Shown piece by piece: positions 26,469 through 35,207 of a DNA stretch of 64,000 bases. Source of the DNA: Faecalibacterium sp. (GTDB lineage: Bacteria > Bacillota > Clostridia > Oscillospirales > Ruminococcaceae). The translations under genes and the position numbers were made by a program. Below the pieces are notes generated by a model, which was not told where the DNA came from, did no database searches, and saw nothing but the letters and a program-made list of their open reading frames with translations. Positions within the stretch are counted from its first letter, which is position 1. The number at the start of each line of letters is the position of its first letter. The stretch is from contig JAHHRL010000006.1 in assembly GCA_020025825.1 (NCBI GenBank), positions 1 to 64,000 of the forward strand. The letters run 5' to 3'.

Positions 26469-27389
26469 GTGTATACGCTGGAAGTAACACTGGTAGGTTG
26501 CGGTGCAACAATGCCCTTACCGGGACGTGCTACAGCCGTTGGTGCGGTTAAATACAATGGACGTATTGTTTTGTTTGACTGTGGCGAAGGTACACAGGTT
26601 GCGGCCCGTATGGCAGGTGTCAGTCTGGTTCGGATTGATGTAATCTGCTTTACGCATTATCATGGCGACCACATATTTGGCTTGCCGGGATTACTACAAA
26701 CAATGGCGAGCCAAGGCCGCACAGAGCCGGTTTATCTCATTGGTCCTGATAAAGGATATGATGAAACCGTTGGATTGCTTTTGGCATTGACAGGACAGCT
26801 TCCCTTTGAAATTATTCGTAAGCCGCTTGCACAAGAGCGATTTGACCTTTGGGATGGATTGTATCTGGAGAGCTTCCCCTTGTGCCATAGGGTGCCCTGC
26901 AATGGGTATCGTCTGCAACTGCCACGCAGTGGGCGCTTTTTGCCCCAAAAAGCAAAAGAGCTTTGTGTTGCACAAACCCTTTGGGGCGTTTTACAAAAAG
27001 GTGTGCCAGTTTTGAACCAGAATGGCGAAACAATTTTGCCACAGCAGGTTTTGGGCCCAGCCCGAACAGGACTTTCGGTTGTGTATGCAACGGATACAGC
27101 CCCTTGCAAGCAACTGGTACAGTATGCGCAAAATGCTGATTTACTCATTTGTGATGCAACGTATGCCAATGAGGAAGACTTGGATAAGGCAAAGCTCTAC
27201 GGCCATAGCACCTTTGCACAGTGCGGAGAATTAGCAGCTAAAGCAAAGGTAAAGCGTTTGTGGCTAACCCATTTTGGCGGTGCATTAACCAATCCAAAGG
27301 AGCAGCTATCCGAAGCACAAGCCTACTATCCCACAGCTGAAGCCGGTTTTGATGGGAAGACGATACAACTGAATTTTTCTAGAGAATAA
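26469..27389 (+). CDS. rnz: ribonuclease Z
   Basis: A zinc-dependent metallo-beta-lactamase-fold endonuclease that matures tRNA 3' ends. The metal motif HYHGDH is followed by IFGLPGLL, matching tRNase Z. Other family features are the N-terminal beta strand VTLVGCGATMP, FDCGEGTQ, the ATDTAPC segment and DATYANEEDLDKA with a later HSTF. Length (about 307 residues) is typical. The start is uncertain: a GTG at 26469 lies almost on the AAGGGGG ribosome site, a CTG at 26478 is at a better distance, and a TTG at 26424 would add 15 unlikely residues. A terminator follows the stop. Confidence 0.92.
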   Translation: MYTLEVTLVGCGATMPLPGRATAVGAVKYNGRIVLFDCGEGTQVAARMAGVSLVRIDVICFTHYHGDHIFGLPGLLQTMASQGRTEPVYLIGPDKGYDETVGLLLALTGQLPFEIIRKPLAQERFDLWDGLYLESFPLCHRVPCNGYRLQLPRSGRFLPQKAKELCVAQTLWGVLQKGVPVLNQNGETILPQQVLGPARTGLSVVYATDTAPCKQLVQYAQNADLLICDATYANEEDLDKAKLYGHSTFAQCGELAAKAKVKRLWLTHFGGALTNPKEQLSEAQAYYPTAEAGFDGKTIQLNFSRE

Positions 27390-27432
27390 AAAATACCCTG
27401 ATGTGCACGAAGGTGCCATCAGGGTATTTTTA
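27390..27432. terminator. bidirectional terminator
   Basis: AAATACCCTGATG pairs with CATCAGGGTATTT, with flanking A and T runs, between the convergent rnz and amylase genes. Confidence 0.88.
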
Positions 27433-27491
27433 TTTGAGTAGGGCGAGCATAAAAGGGGGGGCGGCTCCTTTCCTATGGAGCGTAAATATGA

Positions 27492-28826
27492 TTATAACTG
27501 AAACAATGCACCCTGATTTGGCGGTAAATCAACAATGAGTTTGCCGCCGTTGACAGAAGCGCTGATTCCGCAGCCCAGCAGGTCGGTGCAGGCTTGTGCC
27601 GATACCGGCAGCGGAATTTCCAAGTGTGCAGGAGCATCGTCATTATTCAGTGCGGTGATGACAGCTGTACCCTCAAAAAGCCGTGCGAAAGCAAACTGAC
27701 GATTGGTTAAAAGTAACTCTCGGTATTCACCAAAGGATAATGCAGGTGTATGCAGACGTACCTGACCGAGCTTTGCAAGATACGCTGCATGGCTGGCAGC
27801 GCAAGTGTCGGACATAAGTGCATCCAAATCCAGTGCGGGACGCAGGTTCCAGTCGGAGCCACGCTGCTTATCTGCTTTTAGCGCAAATTCTGAGCCGTAA
27901 TAAAGGGACGGAATCCCCGGAAGGGTGTAAACCAGCAACTCGATTAAAGGCAGGTGGGCGGGGTTGTTTACCTTGCTGGCAATGCGGGATACGTCATGGT
28001 TGTCCACAAAGGTATACAGCTTTGTGGAGCCGCACATACCCTGTAAGCGACGCACTGTGTGTGCAATCTCAAAATAGTTGTGGTCGTTATGCCCACTCCA
28101 CAGCCCCTTGGATAAGTCATAGTTGGTAACAGAGTGAAGCATCTTATCATTCGCCCAGCGGCTGTAGTCGCCGTGAATGACTTCGCCCATCAGCCAGAAA
28201 TCCGGCTTAAGGGTACAGGTAAAGCTGCGCAGGTTTTGCATAAAACCAAAATCTAATACGTCGGCAGCATCTAAGCGCAAGCCATCAATATCAAACTCCT
28301 CAACCCATTGGCGAATCGTATCAAAATGGTATTGCTGCACAGCGGGGTTTTGCTGGTTCAGCTTGACCAGTAAATTGTAACCACCCCAGTTTTCGTAGCA
28401 AAAGCCATCATTGTATTCGTTATTGCCGCCGAAATTCAAATTGCAAAACCAGCTGCAATAGGGCGAGCCTGCCCGCTTTTCCTGTACATCCTTAAAAGCA
28501 AAAAAGCCACGGCCAACATGGTTGAACACACCATCCAAAATCACAGCCATTCCATTTTTGTGGCAGTGTGCTACAAAGGCACATAAGTCGGCATTCGTGC
28601 CAAGGCGTGTGTCTACGGTGCGGTAGTCAATGGTATCATAACCATGGCTGCCGGATTGAAATACAGGCCCTAAATAGATTGCATTGCAGCCAAGCGTTTT
28701 TGCATGGTCGGCCCATCTGGTTAGGGTGGGAAAACCGTTTCCGGTTTCTCCGTTGTTTTCGGTTGGGCAGCCACACAATCCAAGGGGATAGATGTGATAA
28801 AAACTTGCAGTGTCGTACCAGGCCAT
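27492..28826 (-). CDS. GH13 alpha-amylase-family glycosidase
   Basis: A 444-residue intracellular enzyme (no signal peptide) of glycoside hydrolase family 13, acting on alpha-1,4-glucans or maltodextrins. It shows the four conserved regions: VILDGVFNHVG, the nucleophile region DGLRLDAAD, the acid/base region LMGEVIHG, and FVDNHDVSR. The N-terminus (FYHIYPLGLCG) resembles bacterial cytoplasmic amylases and cyclomaltodextrinases but lacks their extra N-terminal domain. A short C-terminal beta domain follows. It is divergent from glgB, suggesting glycogen or maltodextrin turnover. The precise substrate is not decided by sequence. Confidence 0.9.
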   Translation of the reverse strand: MAWYDTASFYHIYPLGLCGCPTENNGETGNGFPTLTRWADHAKTLGCNAIYLGPVFQSGSHGYDTIDYRTVDTRLGTNADLCAFVAHCHKNGMAVILDGVFNHVGRGFFAFKDVQEKRAGSPYCSWFCNLNFGGNNEYNDGFCYENWGGYNLLVKLNQQNPAVQQYHFDTIRQWVEEFDIDGLRLDAADVLDFGFMQNLRSFTCTLKPDFWLMGEVIHGDYSRWANDKMLHSVTNYDLSKGLWSGHNDHNYFEIAHTVRRLQGMCGSTKLYTFVDNHDVSRIASKVNNPAHLPLIELLVYTLPGIPSLYYGSEFALKADKQRGSDWNLRPALDLDALMSDTCAASHAAYLAKLGQVRLHTPALSFGEYRELLLTNRQFAFARLFEGTAVITALNNDDAPAHLEIPLPVSAQACTDLLGCGISASVNGGKLIVDLPPNQGALFQL

Positions 28827-29075
28827 AGGGCAAAATCCTTTCCAAAGCTTTCGGGCGTTTAGTGCTTTTTCAGTGGAAAAAAGCAGTTGCTTTTGCTATT
28901 ATAGTACGTGTACAAATCGTTTAATCAGTCTGTGCAAGTACGATTGCTAACGTGAATTATATCATATTTTAGGCGTTTCGTCTATTTTGTTGCCAATCCT
29001 TTGTCTGGATGTTGGTGTATAAGACGAAAATATTATGCTGTATACAAACTGTAGTACAGTAGAGGAGTTGTTTTC

Positions 29076-30902
29076 ATGCTTGATGTTCCACAGTCATTTT
29101 ATATGGGCGGCTGTTTTGATGCCTACCGCTTTTTCGGTGCGCATCCGGTAAGTGCCGATTCCGGTGAGGGCTGGAGTTTTCGCATTTGGGCACCCAGTGC
29201 AAAAATGGTAGAAGTAGTAGGCGACTTTAATGGTTGGCAGGGGCAGGCGATGCAGTTTGCACCCGGCGGATACTGGGAAACGGTAGTACCCGATGCACAG
29301 GAAGGGCAGCTTTATAAGTTTAATATTTGCAGCCGGGATGGGCAGTGGGTGATGCATACCGACCCCTATGGCTTTGCTGCGGAGCTTCGCCCGGGAACCG
29401 CCAGTAAATTGGTACGGTTAGGCTTTTCTTTTGACGATACCGATTGGATGGAAAAGCGCAGTAAATGTTATGATAGCCCGTTAAATATTTATGAGATGCA
29501 TCTAGGCAGTTGGCGCCGGAAACCCGACTTGGAAGGGGAAGAAAGCTGGTATAACTATGAAGAACTGGCACAGCAGTTGATTCCATGGCTGGTAGAGCAT
29601 CACTATACCCATATCGAGCTGATGCCTGTTGCTGAGCATCCTTTTGATGGGAGCTGGGGCTATCAGACAACCGGTTATTTTGCTCCCACCAGCCGTTATG
29701 GCACCCCAAAACAGTTTGCTGCCTTTGTAGATGCCTGCCATCAGGCGGGAATCGGTGTGCTGATAGACTTTGTACCGGTGCATTTTGCCTGCAACTGGGA
29801 TGCCTTGGCCAAGCTGGACGGAACTTACCTGTACGAGTACGACAGTGATGTGGGGTACAGCGAGTGGGGCACCTATAATTTTAACTTTTACCGTGGCGAG
29901 GTGTGCAGCTTTTTGTGCAGTGCAGCCTCTATCTGGATGGACGTCTATCATTGTGACGGAATCCGTATGGACGCTATTTCTCGTGCGATTTATTGGTCGG
30001 GCGACCCAAACCGAGGCGTGAACACGGGTGCAGTCAGCTTTTTGCAAAAGTTAAACCATGGCTTAAACGAAAGATGGCCTACAGGCATATATGTGGCAGA
30101 AGACAGTACAAACTATTTGAAGGTTACAGCACCTACCAGCTACGAGGGTGTGGGCTTTGACTACAAGTGGAATTTAGGCTGGATGCATGATGCCTTGGAT
30201 TACTTTGCAACACCGTTTGGCGACCGCAAAAACCACTATGGCAAGCTGACATTCAGTATGCATTATTTTTATAATGAGCTGTATCTGCTTAGCCTGAGCC
30301 ATGATGAAGTGGTGCATGGCAAAAAAACAATTATTGATAAGATGTGGGGCACCTACGAGGAGAAATTTGCACAGGCAAGGCTGTTGTACTTGTATATGTA
30401 TCTGCATCCGGGCAAAAAGCTCAACTTTATGGGCAATGAGCTTGCGCATTGGCGTGAGTGGGACGAAAACAGGCAGATGGACTGGCAGCTTTTGGAGTAT
30501 CCGCTGCATGATGCCTTCCAGAAATATATAGCGGAGTTGGGGCGCTTATATACCCAAATGCCGGCGCTGTACAGCGGCGAATATCATCCAAACAGTTTTG
30601 AGTGGGTGGCTTGCCAAAGTGTAGACCAAGGCGCATACGCATGGCTGCGCAGTGCACAGGGCCAGACCCTGCTGTTTGTGATGAACACCTTAAATCAGCC
30701 GCTGAAAAACTTCCCGTTATATTTGAAGAGCCCTGCCAAGGCAACCCTTGTGCTGAACAGCGCAGGGAAAGAATGGGGCGGTAAAAGTGCAACCAAGGCA
30801 ACGCTGTGCACTACAGAAGGCGGCGTTTACCAGCGAGATTACACCTTGCGGGTAAATGTACCGCCGCTGAGTGGTCTGCTTTACGAATTGCATCAAATGT
30901 AA
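29076..30902 (+). CDS. glgB: 1,4-alpha-glucan branching enzyme
   Basis: A 608-residue GH13 enzyme that makes alpha-1,6 branches in glycogen. The N-terminal CBM48-type domain (FRIWAPSAKMVEVVGDFNGW) is followed by the catalytic barrel: FVPVHFACN in place of the usual region I, DGIRMDAIS with the nucleophile Asp near residue 299, VAEDST with the acid/base Glu near 342, and SHDEVVHGKK near 409. MGNELAHWREWDE is typical of branching enzymes. AGAGGAG precedes the ATG. No other glycogen synthesis genes (glgA, glgC) are in the window; cutC follows after 13 bases. Confidence 0.95.
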   Translation: MLDVPQSFYMGGCFDAYRFFGAHPVSADSGEGWSFRIWAPSAKMVEVVGDFNGWQGQAMQFAPGGYWETVVPDAQEGQLYKFNICSRDGQWVMHTDPYGFAAELRPGTASKLVRLGFSFDDTDWMEKRSKCYDSPLNIYEMHLGSWRRKPDLEGEESWYNYEELAQQLIPWLVEHHYTHIELMPVAEHPFDGSWGYQTTGYFAPTSRYGTPKQFAAFVDACHQAGIGVLIDFVPVHFACNWDALAKLDGTYLYEYDSDVGYSEWGTYNFNFYRGEVCSFLCSAASIWMDVYHCDGIRMDAISRAIYWSGDPNRGVNTGAVSFLQKLNHGLNERWPTGIYVAEDSTNYLKVTAPTSYEGVGFDYKWNLGWMHDALDYFATPFGDRKNHYGKLTFSMHYFYNELYLLSLSHDEVVHGKKTIIDKMWGTYEEKFAQARLLYLYMYLHPGKKLNFMGNELAHWREWDENRQMDWQLLEYPLHDAFQKYIAELGRLYTQMPALYSGEYHPNSFEWVACQSVDQGAYAWLRSAQGQTLLFVMNTLNQPLKNFPLYLKSPAKATLVLNSAGKEWGGKSATKATLCTTEGGVYQRDYTLRVNVPPLSGLLYELHQM

Positions 30903-30915
30903 CAGGAGAAAAACT

Positions 30916-31686
30916 ATGGCATATACCTTGGAAATTTGTGTGGACTCAGTGGAGTCGGCACGCCGTGCTGCTGCGGCAGGCGCCAATCGGTTAGAGCTGT
31001 GTGCAGACCTTTTAGTCGGCGGCACTTCGCCCAGCCCATTTTTGGTGCGGCAGGTGCTGCAAACCGTAAATATCCCGGTCAATGTGCTTTTGAGGCCTCG
31101 TTTTGGTGACTTTTGCTTTACGGATGAAGAAAAAGCCATTTTGCTGCAAGAAATTGATGCGTGCAACAGGCTGGGCGTAAATGGTGTGGTAATTGGTGCC
31201 CTGCAGCCAGATGGTAATCTGGACGTGACATTTTTGCGTCAGTGTATGGAACACGCAGGGAGGCTGCATAAAACGCTGCATCGCTGCTTTGATATGAGCC
31301 GGGATGCAGCAAATACGCTTGAGCAAGCCATCGAGCTTGGGTTTGATACCATATTGACCTCCGGGCAAGAGGCGACTGCATTGCAAGGTGCACCTTTGCT
31401 GCAACAGCTTCATAAGCAGGCGGCGGGGCGAATCCATTTACTGGCAGGCAGTGGAGTAAATGCAGAGAATATCCCTATTATTGCGGAACAGACACAAATT
31501 CATCAGTTTCACCTGTCGGGTAAGCGGAACGAGCCTGGCCCTATGCAGTATCGGAAAGAGGGTGTACCCATGGGATTGCCCATGGCCAGCGAGTTTGAGC
31601 GACAATATACGAACCCGGCGGCAGTAGCGGCTGCCCGTGCGGTGTTGGATAACCTGGAAGTAAATAGCGGATGTTCAAAAAGATAA
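30916..31686 (+). CDS. cutC: CutC family protein
   Basis: A 256-residue TIM-barrel protein of the CutC family, historically linked to copper homeostasis, although its biochemical role is debated. Family phrases are LEICVDSVESARRAAAAGAN, RLELCADLLVGGTSPS, the LLRPRFGDFCF segment, VNGVVIGAL and LHRCFDMS. ATG at 30916 has CAGGAG upstream; a longer reading from 30871 would start inside glgB. It is probably co-transcribed with glgB and the following nitroreductase. It lies about 15 kb from the csoR-copA copper genes. Confidence 0.92.
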   Translation: MAYTLEICVDSVESARRAAAAGANRLELCADLLVGGTSPSPFLVRQVLQTVNIPVNVLLRPRFGDFCFTDEEKAILLQEIDACNRLGVNGVVIGALQPDGNLDVTFLRQCMEHAGRLHKTLHRCFDMSRDAANTLEQAIELGFDTILTSGQEATALQGAPLLQQLHKQAAGRIHLLAGSGVNAENIPIIAEQTQIHQFHLSGKRNEPGPMQYRKEGVPMGLPMASEFERQYTNPAAVAAARAVLDNLEVNSGCSKR

Positions 31687-31706
31687 ACAGGCAAGAGGAG
31701 AAACGT

Positions 31707-32213
31707 ATGGAGTTTTTTGATTTAGCCAAGAAACGTTATTCAATGCAGCAATACGATACAAAACGGATTGAACCGCAAGTGTTGGATAAAATTTTGGAAG
31801 CCGGTATGCTGGCCCCTACTGCCTGCAATTTGCAGCCACAGCGTATTTTGGTTATTCGTACACCGGAGCGAAAGCAAAAGCTGGAAAATATGGTAAAAGG
31901 CGGTATGTACTTTGATACTGCCTTGCTGGTGTGCTGGGACGAAACTGCTTGCTGGCATCGTCCTGTGGATGGAAAATCCAGCGGCGAAATTGATGCTTCC
32001 ATTGTTACTACGCATATGATGATGGAGGCAACTGACCTAGGTGTTGGCTCTATCTGGGTGATGAACTGGGACCCGCAGCAGCTGCGTGCAGCCTTCGATT
32101 TGCCGGAAACAGTGCAGCCCATGGCCTTGCTCTATTTGGGATATCCGGCCCAAGATGCAGAACCTCGCCCGGGACATGCAGCAAGTAAACAGGTAACAGA
32201 TATTTTACTGTAA
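31707..32213 (+). CDS. nitroreductase-family FMN oxidoreductase
   Basis: A 168-residue, short member of the FMN-dependent nitroreductase family. The FMN-contact segment is KKRYSMQQYD near the N-terminus, followed by APTACNLQPQRILVI, the catalytic-loop-like region MMMEATDLGVGSIWV, and a C-terminal LLYLGYPAQDA. It probably works as a dimer and reduces a quinone, nitro or flavin substrate; the physiological one is unknown. GAGGAG precedes the ATG at 31707, 20 bases after cutC, so it is last in the glgB-cutC transcript. Confidence 0.9.
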   Translation: MEFFDLAKKRYSMQQYDTKRIEPQVLDKILEAGMLAPTACNLQPQRILVIRTPERKQKLENMVKGGMYFDTALLVCWDETACWHRPVDGKSSGEIDASIVTTHMMMEATDLGVGSIWVMNWDPQQLRAAFDLPETVQPMALLYLGYPAQDAEPRPGHAASKQVTDILL

Positions 32214-32223
32214 AACATAACAG

Positions 32224-32262
32224 AAAAAGGCACCGCACATTTATTTGTGCAGTGCCTTTTGT
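32224..32262. terminator. bidirectional terminator
   Basis: AAAAGGCAC-GCACA pairs with TGTGC-GTGCCTTTT (one mismatch) with A and T runs, between the convergent nitroreductase and oxidoreductase genes. Confidence 0.88.
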
Positions 32263-32273
32263 TTTGTAAATGA

Positions 32274-33524
32274 TTACAGCTCAAGTCCGGTGTGCTCTAA
32301 ACGAGCCTGTTCGGCCGCAAAGCAAATTAGGTGGCTTTGCAGGCTTTGCTGCGCTGTAGAACGGTTCTTGCTGGGGTCGTTTTCCATTACAGCGTGGACA
32401 AAGTTTCTGGCCAGACCTAAGTCGCCGCCGTTGTGGCCGCGCAGCAATGTGCTGTTGGATTCCTCCAAAGGCAGCAGGAAGGACTCTGCCTCACCAAAAA
32501 CTTGTACCCGAACCTCACCACGGTTCATATTGCCCCACAGTTCACCCTTTGTGCCCATGATGTGAATGGTACGGTTGCAGTCCTCCGAGAATGCACACAT
32601 AGTCAACGTAGCGGTAGCACCGTTTGCAAACTCCATAGAAAGCGTTTGATGGTCCACGGCATCATTATCGCAATGGTATACGCAACGACCGTAGGGCCCT
32701 GTTTTCAGTGCTTCCATAATGTTTTCCGGCGTGGGATTTACACAAAGCATTTTTGCAAAGCCGTCGGTAACAGCCCTTGCGTGAGATAAGTAGAACTTGG
32801 GCGCATTGTAAATGCAAGTATCCTGATGCGGGCAGTTGTCGGTACAACGCATAGCAGCACCGTCGGGGGCATTTTCCGGCTTAAAGTATGTGAGCGAACC
32901 GTAGGATGCAACGTGGGTGCAGCGCTGGTCAAGCAGCCAAGAGATGATGTCTGTATCATGGCAGCACTTTTGCAGAATCATAGGGGTAGTAGTTTTTGTG
33001 TTACTCCAGTTTCCGCGTACAAAGCTGTGTGCCTGATGCCAGTAACCGACATTTTCGGTTTGGTCAATGGTAATGGGCTCTCCAATGGTGCCCTTTTCCA
33101 GGCAGGCCTTAATAGCACTGTAAAAAGGAGTGTAGCGCAGCACATGGCAAATGCTGAGGACTTTGCCGGAAGCATCAGCTGCCTGTGCAATTGCACGGCA
33201 TTCCTCGGCGGTAGGAGCCATGGGCTTTTCCAGCAATACATGGTAGCCCAGATGCAAGGCCTGCAAGGCTGGCTGTGTATGCATCTGGTCCAATGTGCAA
33301 ACCAGACAAGCATCTGCAAAGCGAGGGCGCTGCAGCAAAGCTTCCCAGCTTTCCACAACGTTTTCCGGCGCAATGTTGTGCACACGTGCAAGTTCCTCAC
33401 GGCGTGCCTGATTAGGTTCAGCAACTGCAACAATTTCCAGTTCGTCCGGAAACTCTTTTGCATAGTTGGAATAGACACGGCCACGTGCGCCTGCGCCTAA
33501 TAGAATAGCGGTTACTTTTTTCAT
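32274..33524 (-). CDS. Gfo/Idh/MocA-family oxidoreductase
   Basis: A 416-residue NAD(P)-dependent enzyme. It has the N-terminal Rossmann loop GAGARGRVY, the LEKPMAPT motif with the conserved Lys, and the substrate-side segment KCCHDTDIISWLLD with a likely catalytic His. A cysteine-rich insertion (CTDNCPHQDTC) is seen in many members that sit with sugar catabolism genes. It is the last gene of the minus-strand glycan operon, 16 bases after the GH123-like gene. It probably oxidises or epimerises a sugar released by that system. The related GH109 glycosidases usually lack the EKP motif, so a dehydrogenase role is more likely, but not certain. Confidence 0.85.
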   Translation of the reverse strand: MKKVTAILLGAGARGRVYSNYAKEFPDELEIVAVAEPNQARREELARVHNIAPENVVESWEALLQRPRFADACLVCTLDQMHTQPALQALHLGYHVLLEKPMAPTAEECRAIAQAADASGKVLSICHVLRYTPFYSAIKACLEKGTIGEPITIDQTENVGYWHQAHSFVRGNWSNTKTTTPMILQKCCHDTDIISWLLDQRCTHVASYGSLTYFKPENAPDGAAMRCTDNCPHQDTCIYNAPKFYLSHARAVTDGFAKMLCVNPTPENIMEALKTGPYGRCVYHCDNDAVDHQTLSMEFANGATATLTMCAFSEDCNRTIHIMGTKGELWGNMNRGEVRVQVFGEAESFLLPLEESNSTLLRGHNGGDLGLARNFVHAVMENDPSKNRSTAQQSLQSHLICFAAEQARLEHTGLEL

Positions 33525-33540
33525 GAAAAAGTATCTCCAA

Positions 33541-35187
33541 TCAATGGTTAATATTGTTTTCGCTTAGGAGTTTGAGCAGAGCTTCATAAGTCTGCTCAAA
33601 TATAGCGGGGTCTTGCTCATAGTGGCTGTTATCTGTAAATAGATGAGCAACCAAGCGGTCGTGTGCGGCCTCGTCCTTACGGCGCAGCATTGCAAGCAGT
33701 GTAGCATCTTCTATGCCACGGCGCTGTGCCTCCAATCGCATTCCCGGCCACGGTTCTCCCTCGCCGGGATAAACCAAAAAGGCATCGCCGCAGGGGAAGT
33801 TTGTGCCAATGCCGGTGTTGTTGGGGCAGCTGGTACCCTTGAAGGGGTCCATACCGATGGGAAAACGATTGAAGCCCCAGTGCAAAAAGCCTGCAATACG
33901 ATTTTTTGCACAGCCCCAGTAAAGCAAACGGTTTTTAATCAAAGCGATGTCCAGAAAACGGTTTAACCAGTTGCCTTCCGGGCTGCAGCATACGTAAGTC
34001 CAAACTTCCTCACCTAAAGCGGTGAAACGGTCAAAGGCTTCTTTGTGTGCCTCATAGCCCACTGTGCAAGGGGACCATACATCAATACCACCGTAAAAAC
34101 GGTCACTGTCAACAGCTTCGATAATGCGTGCATTAGGCAGGTAGCGCCGTACCAAAGAGGCTGCCAAATAGTACTGACGGCGGCGAGCTTCCAAATCTTC
34201 CTCAGTGCGAAAGTGAATATCGGGCTCGTCATGGATATGGAACAGGATTTTTTTATCCCAGCCGTACTTATGCAAAAACTCCGCCAGTGCCTTGAGGTAT
34301 TCCAGTGTTAAGGCATAGCCTTCGGCACTTTCCAAATCCAAATCCGGTGCCATAGCGCAGCGGAAATGGCTGGTGTACATATCGGGCATACCGTTTGGCA
34401 AAAAACCACGGCTGAGCAAAGGTCCGATTTCCAGCGTATCCATGCCTTCTTCAAAGAAAATCTGAATCATGGGGCGCAGACGCTCGAAATCAAAGCGTGC
34501 CGGTTTACGAGAAAGAAGATAAGAGGGGTCCAGCTCCATAAAGAATACCGTTTGATGCATACGACGCATTAGTTTTACATACTTGCGCACCATGTCGTAA
34601 TGCTCGGGGGTATTCTCCTTTAAGCCGTGGCAGCGAGCCATAGCCTCCAAACTGAACCAGTTGGTGACAGGAAAGTAGTTGTCGGGGCACGCCACAGCAT
34701 ATACTGCAACTTCAATATTGCACTGATAACCGTCTACTGTCAGTGTCAGATGGTAGGTCCCGGCGGCAAGGTCTGCGCTGGGAACCAAACAGAAATACAT
34801 GGCAACAGTGCCGTTTTTTACGTCAATCCTGCCAGTGGGTGCAGGCACTAAGCAATCGTACACATCAAAAGGTGCCAGCTTTGTAGCATAGTCTGGCTTT
34901 TTGTCGGGACGTTGTTCCAACACCATAGCACCGCCCTGCTGCTGACCGTCACCGGTGTTGTATTCGACCGGAATTTCACGCAGGGCGAACCACTCGACCT
35001 GAAACCCAGTGCCGTCTAAAGCTGCCTGTACTTGTGCAGCATCGGTTTTCAGCAACAACTGGATACCGGGCTTGCCGTTGCACGGCATTGCCACGTGCAG
35101 CGTGTCAGGCAGCGGAGCTAACTCGGTGTCGGGGTATAAAAATTCTTCTCGGGCGGTCAAATACCCGTATCTGGGACAAGTATCCAT
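33541..35187 (-). CDS. GH123-like (DUF4091) glycoside hydrolase
   Basis: A 548-residue protein with an N-terminal beta-sandwich (about 1-180) and a TIM-barrel-like domain matching the DUF4091/GH123 catalytic domain. Members of GH123 are beta-N-acetylgalactosaminidases that use an adjacent Asp-Glu pair. Here ILFHIHDEPDIHF supplies an Asp-Glu pair at the expected place, and PVTNWFSLEAMARCHG marks the start of the barrel. There is no signal peptide, so it acts in the cytoplasm on imported sugars. Seventeen bases separate it from the Gfo/Idh gene, and it follows the GH110-like gene. GGAGG precedes the ATG. Substrate is inferred from family only. Confidence 0.75.
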   Translation of the reverse strand: MDTCPRYGYLTAREEFLYPDTELAPLPDTLHVAMPCNGKPGIQLLLKTDAAQVQAALDGTGFQVEWFALREIPVEYNTGDGQQQGGAMVLEQRPDKKPDYATKLAPFDVYDCLVPAPTGRIDVKNGTVAMYFCLVPSADLAAGTYHLTLTVDGYQCNIEVAVYAVACPDNYFPVTNWFSLEAMARCHGLKENTPEHYDMVRKYVKLMRRMHQTVFFMELDPSYLLSRKPARFDFERLRPMIQIFFEEGMDTLEIGPLLSRGFLPNGMPDMYTSHFRCAMAPDLDLESAEGYALTLEYLKALAEFLHKYGWDKKILFHIHDEPDIHFRTEEDLEARRRQYYLAASLVRRYLPNARIIEAVDSDRFYGGIDVWSPCTVGYEAHKEAFDRFTALGEEVWTYVCCSPEGNWLNRFLDIALIKNRLLYWGCAKNRIAGFLHWGFNRFPIGMDPFKGTSCPNNTGIGTNFPCGDAFLVYPGEGEPWPGMRLEAQRRGIEDATLLAMLRRKDEAAHDRLVAHLFTDNSHYEQDPAIFEQTYEALLKLLSENNINH

Positions 35188-35207
35188 ACAGAACCTCCAA
35201 AGTGGGC

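Noticed and set aside
32274..33524. GH109-type alpha-N-acetylgalactosaminidase (blood group A enzyme)
   Set aside because: The fold family fits and the context is tempting, but the protein keeps the dehydrogenase-type EKP motif and lacks the GH109 phrases I know, so it is called an oxidoreductase.
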